Assembly (NCBI GenBank): GCA_008360975.2
Contig: CM039187.1
Location: 20,055,495-20,119,494, forward strand
From: Lichenostomus cassidix
Taxonomy: Eukaryota; Chordata; Aves; Passeriformes; Meliphagidae
Reading direction: 5' to 3'
DNA length: 64,000 nucleotides
The notes under the pieces are model-generated. The model made no database searches, was not told the origin of the DNA, and was given only the letters and a program-made list of their open reading frames with translations. Positions 37,501 through 49,500 of the stretch are shown here, in pieces (positions within the stretch are counted from its first letter, which is position 1; the number at the start of each line of letters is the position of its first letter). The position numbers and the translations under genes were made by a program.

Positions 37501-40500
37501 CCGAATAGGAATGTTTGCTCTGGAGCTGCAGAGACCACCTGCCTCTACCAAGGCTCTGGAGGTATGAGATATCTCAAAAAGACAGTATCCATAAACAAAA
37601 TTGTTCTGTTGGAATGCATTTGCTCACATGGTTTAAATTTCAACACCTGAACTTTGCCTATGCTTTTATATGTTTTCTTAAAATGGATTGCAGTGGAACT
37701 AAGTTAATTGAGTGCATGTCCCATTAGCACATGTTGATCTGCCACAAAAATTACTAGCAACATCACTTCAGCTGTTACCTTCATTGATAGGAAGCTCAAA
37801 CCTCATGTGCCAACAGGTCTTTGATTTCACGTGAAGCTATAGGCCTGAAAATATTGAAATGAGTACAAAATCTTCTATGAATGTATTACTTTGATTAGAG
37901 CAGCCTACTTCTTATCTTAAATATGTTTTCAGTTTGCTTCACTAATCTGAGACAAATAAAGTCATTTGTAAATATCCATATTTGTCCATATCCGCATTGG
38001 TGAAATGGTTTGAAATGTTACTCCTTAGGGTGAATTGGTGCTGTTGTTACATGTTTGAAAATTGTTGCTCTTGCTGATATCTCATCCATTGGCAAGCAAG
38101 CATATGCACTGGGCAAGCATATTATTTTGGATACTCCTTGATTACTATTAGGATTCCTCTTTTGAAAAATAAATGTCCAGTGAAGACTTTTTCCATGTGA
38201 TTTACAGCCACCTTGCTTTTCACTGCAGGATTGTTCAGTCCCTCAGAGTGTGTATTGTTGCTAGTTATCCACCAACTACTATTATTACACTAATTATGTG
38301 TACTTCTTATGGTCTGATTAGAAGATTGTGAGATTGGCAGTCACTTGCTACCTAAAAGAAAACAATTACTTTCACGTTAAGAATGGAGAGAATACAAGGC
38401 ATAGAGTAGTGAAATGTCTTCATCCTGATGGCATTTGGTGCTGCCACGCTGTGCCCTTTCTTCTGCTAATCAGTCTCTGGTGTCTCAAATGGGTCTATCA
38501 CTTAACATAGCATCTTTCCTTCCTACAATTACAAGTAACCACCTTTTCCACTGGCCTATCCAGTCAGATATCTACTCATGTTCTTATGAGACCTGATGCA
38601 TTTTTTCTGTGTGCAACTGAAGAGTGATCATTTGAGTAAAAAATTTTGTGTATAAATACAAAGCAAGACTGTTATTAGATTTGAAAACCTGTTTTCATTG
38701 TGAAGAGAATGGTAAAGGTGGCTAGGCTAAGAGTTGCTGTAATTTAATAAATTAATAAAAACTTTTGGTTTTTGTGTAGAGGAAAATGGTCTGCTCCCCA
38801 CAGGGGACTGTGCTGTTGACAGCTTCTTTTGTTTCCTTGTGGAACTACCAGGTGAAGCTGGCTTATCAGGAATCTGAGATTGCAGCCCTCTTGAAGAAGA
38901 TTCCCTTGGGCACCAATGAGATGAACACTATTCGAGGAAGAGCTGAAGAACTGCGAGAAGGGACATTGTGCGATTACCGTCCTGTCCTGCCTCTGATGTT
39001 GGCAAGCTTTATATTTGATGTCCTTTGCACTCCAGGTACTGACTGCATTGGCTTCTGTGTGTGCAGGGCATGTTTTGAGATGCCAGGTCTTGAGGTATTT
39101 GTAAAGAGAAGCTGTCTTCTGTATAGGAATGATTAAAGTTTTATTCTTCATGAGCTCTTGCTTGCACTTGCCTCTAGGTTGCTTTAAAGATACATTGTTC
39201 CCCAGTGGCACTGTTTCTCCTTCTGCCTACATCTGAAAACAACTGGACACTTAACACGTTGCAACACTATGTGTGTGTTTATAAAATAGTTATAAATGAC
39301 TGACTTTTCTGCTTTTATGCTGGTTATATTCAGAGGAAGCTAATATAAATCTAGTTTTTTAAAAAGAACAGAGCAGTCTGGGATTAGAAGACTAACTTGG
39401 CAATATATGTGTCTGGTTTGGAGCCTTCTGAGACTAGAGAGAGAAGTGGAAAAAGAAATCCATAAGGTGCTCTGGTCTTGATACTGGTATGAGGCTAAGA
39501 ATACAACTGTAGGAAGCTCTGAAAATTCAGAAAGCTCTCAGAAATGTCTTTTACTTTGAAGTCTTTGGTTTGAAAGCTGAAAACTAATTCTATTGTCTTC
39601 TTTCAGTGGTTTCTCCTACAGGCTCTAGACCTCCAAGCCGTAATTGGAATAATGAAATGCCTGGAGATGAAGAGCTTGGTTTTGAGGCAGCTGTTGCTGC
39701 TCTTGGTAAGAATCTTTTACAAGAAAAGTCTGCATTTATCCATGTTCTGCATCCTTTCTGGTTTTGAACAGTGAGAGTTAGTAGTTCGTTCCAGTTCCAG
39801 AAACGGAAATGTTTGCACAGTTTGACAGAAGCAGGTGCAGGAATCTACATGCTAGGGTTGAGATATCTTTGTAAGGCTGTGAAAAAATGGAAGGAGAATG
39901 CAGGACAAGAGCTCAATATTAAGTAGTAACATGAATTTTAGCTTTCTGCTTGATCTTTTGTCATGAAGTATGTATTGCCTAGACTTTAATGCAGATGGAC
40001 AGTTTCAGAGAACAAAAGGCAGTCATTTCAGAAGAGATTAGACAATGGTAGTGAAAGACTAGCAGGAGTACTCTCAAACATTATCATATAATTTAGGATC
40101 TTAGCATAGTACTGAATTCTTGTCTCATTTGCTTCAACAACAAAGCAGTGATTATATACATGTTATGCTGACAATTCTATGTGCCTGTTTTAAAGCAGTA
40201 TGCAAAAAGGAATAGAATGGATTAGAAAAGAGCTGGCCTCTGTTGCTTCATCTCTGAAAGGAAGATGAGTTTTTTATGGTTTGTTTCAAGGTAGGGTTGT
40301 AGGCTTGCCTGGACTCTTCCTGTGGTCTTTTAGTATCTGCTTGTTTTGACAGTTGTAGCAGATTTCTAGGGACAGACAGCAGCTTCTGTTTATTCATGGC
40401 CTATTTCTGAAGTTAACAGAAAAATAGGGGGAAAAGTGTTATTTTGCCTGTAACAGGGAGGTGAATAAAACAGTCTGAGGTATAGATAATGCTCAGGATG

Positions 40501-43500
40501 TGGCGTAGCCCCATGGGCTCACTTGTCTCCTCATCCTCTCTTTTATGGGCTGCAGGTATGAAAACAACTGTCAGTGAAGCAGAACATCCTCTGTTGTGTG
40601 AAGGCACACGAAGGGAGAAAGGGGATCTGGCATTAGCCCTGATGATTACTTACAAGGATGATCAGTCTAAGCTGAAGAAGGTGAGTTTCCCTTTGAAAGG
40701 GGAGAGGGAGATGGAAGGCAAACCATGTTTGGGTTTTGATGGATTTGATAGTTTTACCAGTGAGTATAAATTGCTGTGTCACATACTGATGTTTTACAAG
40801 CTATACTGTGGTATTTATGTTAATCCACTGATGCAAAACCTGATTGTGCAGTGTGCATTGCCCTGGGAGAGGCACTCTTTCCTTAGGTTTCTTAAGGTCC
40901 AGTCAGGAGATGTGTTGTCACTGCTTTTATTGCTTATGTTTAGCTGCTAATTCAAGTCCTCTCCTAAGGGCTTTCAGTGTGCAGTTAGTGTGTGGTCTGG
41001 AGATTGCATATGTTTTGCTGCAGTGATATTGGCTTGCAGAACAGTATAACCTGGCAAAGCCTCTGTTTCTTGACATCTCACCTCTTTGATGTATCAGTTC
41101 ACTACCCCTGTGTCTTAATTTCCTATGCAAGAGAAAAATTCTGCCTCTCCACCCCAAAGGAAGAAAAAAATACTGAAAACTGCTGAAGCTTAGAAGGGGT
41201 TTTATTAATCTTTTATATTCAGAAATCCTTCGACACAGCAAGAAGTACGTTATTAGTGTCTTTTTGTCTCCTAAAAGAGAAGCTCTTTTGCTATACTCCT
41301 CTGCAGAGAATAACGGGGACACTGTGATATCAATCATCTGCACATAAATGGTCTGTCAGACTTGTGGTGTTGATTAAATATGGAGAACAAACAGTAGAAG
41401 TGGACAAACCCTTGAAACGTGGTCATGCATTGTTCCTCAATTACATAATAAATTAAGACCAGAAAATGTTACTGTAGGCCAGTACATTTTCTCTAGTGGC
41501 TTTGCCAGTTTTTTGGTAATGTATGACAGGATTTTCTTAATGGTGAGCACGGAATTTTTGTGACTTAAACAACAACATCTGGCAGAACTAAATTTAGAAT
41601 CCTCCATTCTGTCCTTGTTATGCCAGAATTACTTATTTTTTGTAAGTTTTGGGTGCTTTTCAAGTAAAGCCAGTGGCTGTTCCAAGTGAATATGATATAT
41701 TACTGATTCTTTGCTTCCTCAAGTAATCCAGACCACATGGCTCTCAACTGTGCATTGCACTGATCTTCAGTGCAGTAAGATGATGCCTCTTTTCTAGAGA
41801 ATAAGCATTTTATTTTTTCTCCAACAAATGAGATTTTGTTGTCCACCAGGAAGTTGATTTTGTATTTTCCCTTTTTGTCTTAGTGTAATGCCTTACCCTT
41901 CTCTTACCTGTCTGCTGAGCACTTTTCTTTTTTCTCCTTGTTAAAGATTTTAGACAAACTCTTGGACAGAGAGAGTCAAACTCACAAGCCACAGACGCTG
42001 AGTTCCTTCTACTCATCCAGCAAGCCTACAGTTGCAAATCAAAAATCTCCTTCCAAACATGCTGCCCAGTCTGCTGCAGCTATCCAGCAGCTTCCAGGGA
42101 CTTCTGTCACTCAGCAAGCTTCTGTAAGCACTGCAGTCCAGAGCAGTCCTGAGAACTTTGTGGAGAAGAGTGCACAGGGTAAGAAGTGCTTGGTAACAGC
42201 TATGCTAAAATTTTCCATAATTGCCGCCTGTTTTCCGAATATTGAGTTAAATGTTCTTGGCCTGATGTAAGAGGATGTGTTTAATAAGTGAAAGAAAACT
42301 GAGATAATGCTGCTCGTAAATACAATTCATTTTATAAAAAGACTTTATCTTTTGATATTTATATCTTTTAAATGTCCATGTCTGGTTTTAGAGATACAGA
42401 TACAAAAATTATGTTAATCTTGTCACTGTCCTGTTCATGCAGAAAGCTCTCAGAGGTCCCCCTGTGAGCCAGCTGCGGAGGCCACTGTTTTGAAACAAGA
42501 GGGAAAGGTCCCCAGTCGTCTGGCCCTTGGAAACCGAGGTGGATACAATGGGAGATGCTGGGGTTCACCTGTCAGGCAGAAGAAGAAACACACAGGTGGG
42601 AATGGACTAGCTTATACAGCATCTAGTGCTCTGCTAGGCAGTCTGCTGGGGTTTACCCCTTGTTCACACAAGAAAGCCAGAGAGAAACTTTTTACAAGGA
42701 CATGTTGTGATATGACAAAGGATAACAGCTTTAAACTGAAAGAGCTTAATGTTAATCCTAACATTCAGATTAAATGTTAGGAAGAAGTTCTTTGCCGTGA
42801 GGGTTGCGAAGCTCTGGACAGGTTGCACGGAGAAGTGGTGGATGCCCTGTCCCTGGGAGTGTTCAAGACCAGGTTGGATGGGACTTTGAGCAACCTGTTC
42901 TGGTGGAAGATATCTCTGTCCATGGCAGGGGATTGCAATTAGATGATCTTTTAAGTTCCAACCTAAACCAGTCTGTGACTCTGTGATTCTGCTTGTCAGC
43001 CTTTCCTGTACAACAGAAGCAGTTCAGTGTCTCTGATGTGTTTGATTGGACAAATAAGATTTGCTCCATAGATTTCCTGCCCCTTTCTATATGGCAAGTT
43101 GCCATGCCTTTCTTGCACCAGTTATGTTGTGCGTGATGGATTAGCTATCTGGAGCTGAATGATTGCTGAGTCTGGGAATGGAGCGTTGTGGTCCTGGATC
43201 CAGAAACAAATCCAGGGGAGCTGTTGCCTCGGTACATTTCCCTTGGGAAGGGTAATAAGTTAGAGGCAGAGGATGTAAAGGTTGTGCAGCACGTATCTAG
43301 AGTTTTCTTCATATTTGTGTAATCTGTGTAACTTGACTTTGTATGTATATTTGCTTCTTGTTATACTCTTCCACAAAGCTTTGCAGGTGGAGTGAGGGGC
43401 TGTGATAGTGTGAAGGGGGAAATAAAGATACCTTGTTCTTGGATACTTCTGCATTTTAATCCAAGAGCTACAAAATTACATTGATGTCTGTGGCCCAGTT

Positions 43501-46500
43501 GATTTGACTTAATCTCTTAATTTACAGTGAATGCCTGGCAGCCCTAAAGCTGTCACTGACACAACTGATCTTGGTACTGCAGGTGATATGGTTAGGAGTT
43601 TACCCACCTACGTTGCATTTACAAACCCTGGTGACATTTCTGTGTTGGTTCTGGTGTTGTAGGCATGGCTAGTATTGACAGCAGTGCTCCTGAAACCACC
43701 TCTGACAGTTCTCCAACGCTCAGTCGGCGTCCCCTACGTGGGGGCTGGGCAACGACATCCTGGGGCAGAGGACAGGACAGTGACAGCATCAGCAGTTCTT
43801 CAAGTGATTCACTGGGGTCTTCCTCATCCAGTGGCAGTAGGAGAGCCAGTGGGGGAGCTCGTGCAAAGACTGTGGAAGTTGGCAGGTAATGAATAATACC
43901 AAAGCACAGAGGCAGTCTCTGGGCCTGATCTTGGGGACCTGGCACGTGTGCATTGGGAAACACTTTATGGGGAAAATTTGCTTGGTTTCCTCTGAACTCG
44001 AAAGACAGGGGCTGCAGCTGGCAAACTTGGGGTACTTTTTGTCTGAAAGATTTCTCCATCTTTCTTCTAGGTATAAAGGGAGGCGGCTAGAGAGCCATGC
44101 TCCTCATGTCCCAAACCAGCCCTCAGAGGCAGCTGCTCACTTCTACTTTGAATTGGCCAAGACAGTCCTTATCAAAGCAGGTGGAAACAGCAGTACCTCT
44201 ATCTTCACCCACCCTTCCTCCAGTGGTGGGCACCAGGGACCACACCGCAACCTTCACCTCTGCGCCTTTGAGATTGGGCTGTATGCACTAGGGCTGCACA
44301 ACTTCGTGTCTCCCAACTGGCTCTCTCGAACTTACTCCTCCCATGTCTCTTGGATCACAGGTTACAGCACAACTTTTTGGGAGGCTCACTTAGGGGCAGG
44401 AAGGGAGGGGGTAGGGAGGCAAGCTTGTTCTTGAAAATGGTGATGCTGATGTGCTGTAGTAGCCATGTAAGCAGCTCACACAGCTGCAGTAGTTGCTGAT
44501 CAGCAGTGATTTACACACTGGTGCTTACTTTGGCATGGAAAATTCTTGTGACCTCTTTCTTCTTGTTTGTACAGCAACATGCTTCAGTCTAAAAAGCCCA
44601 ATTCTCATACAGAGACTGGTCTTTACCTCTCCTTTAGAGGTATGCTGAAGAGAGAAACATTTGTCAAGTCTGAATGTGCTCTTTGGCTGTGTTCAGTTTT
44701 CACTTTCCTCCTTCTTCCAATTGCACCCATACCTCTACCTATCCATACAGCTTCTAGAAGCCTAAAAACCACACCTTTGAAAATTCATGTTGTCCTGACA
44801 TGATGAAATAGAGTGACAGTCCAGTCTTGTTTGTGGGTGCTAAAATCAGCTGTAGCAAGTACTTTTTGCTATTTCCAATGCATTTTAGCTTCACTTTGGT
44901 AATGGTGTCCTCACTCATCACTTGCTCATTGAGGGCTCTTGCCTGTCCTGTGTTTTCGGAGGAAGCACCTAAATTTGGCGTGAACCCTAAGGGAAGCAAC
45001 TGGGCTCTGTTACTGTCCCTGAGGGAAGTGAAGAGTGCACCTGCTGTTGAGAGAAAGCTGACTGTAACTGTGCTGGGCATACAGTGGTGTGAGTCTCTCG
45101 CTCTTCCTCTTAGGGCAGGCCATGGAGATTGGTAGCGCAGCCTTGAACATCTTGGTGGAGTGTTGGGATGGACATCTAACTCCCCCAGAGGTGGCATCAT
45201 TGGCAGACAGAGCTTCACGTGCCAGAGACTCCAACATGGTGCGGGCAGCTGCTGAACTGGCACTCAGCTGCCTGCCTCATGCTCATGCCCTGAACCCAAA
45301 TGAGATCCAGAGGGCTCTGGTGCAGTGTAAGGAACAGGTGAGCATTGCATGGCAGCTGCTAGTGGAGGCTGCTTTCTAGCATCAAAGATGTGCTGCTGTT
45401 ACTTGTGGGGTTGGCTCCTTTGCTCCTGCACAGCCTTAATCCCAGTTCTCTGGATTTTTTTATGTTTCGTGAGTAACACTGGTTATTCTGCTGCATATCT
45501 TCTGGCTGATCCCCCTAGTGCTAAGTCATTTTAGAGTGTGTTATACTTTTCCCCTCTTTTAGTTTTTCCCTGTTGCGTTTCTCCTTTTACATTCCTAACT
45601 ACTTCCTTTGTTTCACTGCTACCAGGACAATCTGATGCTGGAAAAGGCCTGCATGGCAGTAGAAGAGGCAGCCAAAGGAGGTGGTGTGTACCCGGAAGTC
45701 CTCTTTGAAGTAGCTCATCAGTGGTACTGGCTCTACGAACAGACTGTTGGTGGCACCCCGGCCCAGAGGGAAGGTGCCACTGGCTGCAGCGCCGGCGGCG
45801 CACGGGCCGCGTCAGAAGCAGCGCGGGGTTTGCCAGACAGCCGGGTGACCTCGGAGCCCACCACGGTGACAGTGGCAGCTGCAGTAACCGCGGCAGCAAC
45901 CGTCATGCCAGTGATCTCTGTGGGGTCCACCATGTACCAGCAGCACACGGTGGCAGGGCCAGCGATGGCACACACACACACGCAGGGTCTCCACCCTTAC
46001 ACCACCCTTCAGACTCACATCCCCTGTAACCCCCAGTATATCGGACACACTATCCAGCACATGCCGCGCCCAGCAGTCTTCCCGGTCCCTGGCTCGGCGT
46101 ATCCACAGGTGAGTTTTGGCTGTGCCTTGTTCATTTATTTACTGTGACCTTATGTGGCTACTTCAGAGGGAGTATGTTGGACTGGGGAGAGCATGGGGCT
46201 CAGACCTGCCATGACTTGAGATCCAGCTTCTGCTCTCACTTGCCAATTGGGGATACTTACTTTGGCTCTCCAGCTCAGCGTTTGCACAATAAGGAGCCTT
46301 CTGTGGCTGCATTTAAAGTCTCAAGAGAATATAAAATATAATTCATCAGTAGTTTTTAACTTCTGTTGCTCTATAATTTCTCAGATGGCACTGGACAGAA
46401 AGCTTGTCTTCTTGAGAGCTTGCAGGCTAAACAGAGAATACAGTGGGAAAACCATATAAAGTTTATTTTAACCTTTGCCTATTTTTGGAGGTCTTGGAAT

Positions 46501-49500
46501 GGTTTTCTGCAAACTGATTAGATTTTTAGAAGGAGAAGGAGCAAGCAGATATAATGCTCATGCAGTGTAAGGTTCTTCCTTTGCTTCTTTTTCCTGTTAG
46601 ACTGGACTTTTCAAGCTCTGGGGCTTGTGCAGGGACATGATGTTTGAAGTACTTCCAAACAGATGAAGTAGACTTGACTGTTACTCCCTTCTGTTTTAGG
46701 GTGTCCATCCAGCATTCATAGGGGCGCAATACCCTTACTCGGTAACAACACCGTCACTGGCAGCTACAGCTGTGTCCTTCCCTGGTGTGCCTGTCCCCTC
46801 CATGACACAGATTGCGGTGCATCCCTATCACAGTGAGACGGGACTATCGCTGTCTTCCAACGTAGCGCGTAAGTTACAGCTCTGGGCTGCATAGCAGAGG
46901 TTTCTTTCCTGGGCCTCTTAGCTGTTCCCTAGTGAGGTCCTGTTCCTCACTGATTACAGCTGGAATGAGGGTTCTTGCACTGAGAATTTCTGGCCAAATG
47001 CACACCATTCTAAAGGTGTGCATGCTCAGGTACTGGGATTCACAAGGCAGCTTGATAGAGTTAGCTGAGGTAAATTTCTGTTTAGCTAAATTTCCAGTAT
47101 GAGATTATTTTGGCCTCAAGTCTAAAGCATGTTTAGAGCCCTCCTTGCATTTCTGACTTCTAAGTTGTGAAACCTTTATTCATGCTCTCCTTTGGGCAAG
47201 GTGAGCATAGATGAGTCTTGAGCAGACTCACATGATTCATTTGGGTCAGATGAACAGATTGGAGGAAGCAGGCAGACTTTTGCTACAAATGCACTACTAA
47301 ATGTCTTTCCCTGCCTGAAAGGATTTGAGGCAGCCAGTGCCCAAACTGGAACTTGCACTTGGGGAGAGAGGACAGATCTTTTGTCTGAGTCATGTCAATG
47401 GCATTTGGAATGGTTGCTCATGTGTTGTGCTGTAATGGTGAAAACCCATCAAGTAGTTTGTAGCACTGGGACAACAGATGCTGAGTGAATTGTGGGCATG
47501 CTGTCATTGCTGTGGAGTTTTGCACCAGTGGGTCATGCTTGACCCCAGTCTCTGTTAACCCCTCATTGGAGAAGCTGTTTTGCTTTTTTTGTGTGCTATT
47601 TGCTTGTTTTAACAGTGTTTTGCAACTCACCAGGTGCGGGAAGACTGGTATGTGGAAAACCACTTAAGAGTTGTGTTGGCCTCCTTCTTATTCAGGGTAT
47701 CAGGAGAATATTTTCAGTTATTTTTATTTTATTTTCAGGTATTTTGATGCTAAAAAGCCATGACAAAAGGAAATAGAATAGTCCTGAAGGCCTTAGGACC
47801 TGACAACTGCCAGCCTTAGTCGTAGTCTGATGCTGTGATTTTTCATTGTGAGAAACAATTTCTCACAACTCTTAAGAGTTAGGAATCTTCCAGAAGTGCT
47901 AATTCATCCTAGAACACTTAAAATATTGAAAGGAGAAAACAACCCCACCCTTTCCAGTTGCCATTGTTTATGGCTTCCATGAATTTGTTTTCAGTTCTTA
48001 CAATACTGTTTCAGTGTTCCTGAAGTACGTAATCATGTGGTGATGCTTGAGCTCTGGCAATAATTTAGCTCATTCTTACGGGTTATTCTCCTTGGCCAGA
48101 CTTCAAATGCAGTATGAATTTTGCCCCACTTTGTGGGTTGTTTGGCACCGTGTGTCTCCTTGGTTGAGGAAGTCAGATGGATCTTTCCATTATTCTCAGG
48201 TATTCAACTATTCACTAGTAAACATGGAGGGGAAAAAACCAAAGGAACTTAGATCATTGCTCAAGCTGGTGTAGTAGCACCACAGAGAAGCTGTGAAACA
48301 AGGGTAGCAATGTGCGCACACTTAATGGCATCTCTGCTCTGGAGTTCTCAAGCAAACCTTGGTTTTTACTCTTTGTACCTTTCTTGAGAGGGACAGAGAG
48401 TGCATCTTAGTGACTCAGTTTTAACTGCTGTCAGTACAAGTTTAGGTGGTACAATGTAATGGATTTTCATTTGAAACCTGTCATTTCCCTTGATTTTGCC
48501 CATACTGGTTAAGTGTCTGGAGGTGACAACTTCTCAAGTCTCCTTGCTGTTTTTACTGTTGATATACATTGCCAGTGTGTGCAGTGACTGTTCTTCCCAA
48601 GGACTGGAGGTCAGCTTCCAGTGACACTCTTCCTGAATGGAGTGACAGCTGTTGTACAGCTAAAGTAGAAGAACCTCGCATTGTTGGACTTGATCCTTGA
48701 GCGACTTAATACTGTTCCTGCTCAGTAATTTTCCTAGCAATTTCTCATCAGGTGTAGACATACACATGATTGTTTCCTTGGACAAGAAATCAGAACCAAA
48801 CATTTTATTTGTAATAGCAAAGGCCTCTGAATCAACACATACATTTACCTATAAAACACGGATTTTGTCCACGTTCACAAGATACTGCAGAAGAGATGAA
48901 CCCACATGTAACTGACCCAGTCGGGCCCAGCTTGGAAACGAAATAGAGCTGTTCCTAGCCCATTGTATTTCAGTTGTAAGCCTGTGAGTTTTGGTTGCTG
49001 TATTGTTCTGTTTAGAAGAACATAACCTTACACTGGCAGGGGGCAGTCAGGTGAAGGAGATGATGTCCTAAGTAAACCTTCTTTTAGGCTGGTGCTGGGT
49101 CCTAATGCTGCTGTTTTGCTCTCTTCAGTAGGCAGTGTCCATGCAGGATCAACGTTCCCAGCGATTCAGGGTGCTTCCTTGACAACTCTGTCCTCACAGC
49201 CCAACTCCCTTGTTACAGGGGGTTTTCCTGCCGAGGATGAGCAGCACAGTCAGCCTGTGAGCCCCCAGGGTCTGCACTACCTCCACTCTGCATACCGAGT
49301 TGGTAAGGATGGCCAAGTGGGTTTCTGTAGCCCCTTTGACAGGGATTCAGGGCAAGGCTGCAGTGTTTCACTGTCATTTGGCAGTTTGCTACTGCACCTC
49401 TTGGTGAATGCATCTTAGGGACATGGGAAAAGCAAGCTGATGATCATATGTAGAGGCTAAAAATGAAGGCAAAGCATTGTAAGATTGAGCAATTGCTTTT

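Larger units (their letters stand above)
35924..42442 (+). other. ZSWIM8: ZSWIM8 introns 10-16
   Basis: Introns 35924-36721, 36854-37381, 37562-38851, 39036-39621, 39706-40555, 40681-41946 and 42179-42442. All are GT-AG. I see no RNA gene or transposon with confidence in them. Open frames that run from exons into introns (for example past 40680) end at ordinary intronic stops. Confidence 0.7.
43886..46699 (+). other. ZSWIM8: ZSWIM8 introns 18-21
   Basis: Introns 43886-44070 (185 bp, the shortest), 44361-45113, 45338-45625 and 46109-46699. This is the most compact and GC-rich part of the gene. No other feature was recognised. Confidence 0.75.

Noticed and set aside
43619..44059. 146-residue minus-strand open frame
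   Set aside because: Antisense shadow of the Ser-rich exon 18.
45721..46060. Open frames in alternative frames and on the minus strand over exon 21
   Set aside because: GC-rich exon sequence gives long shadows; only the frame that joins exons 20 and 22 matches ZSWIM8.
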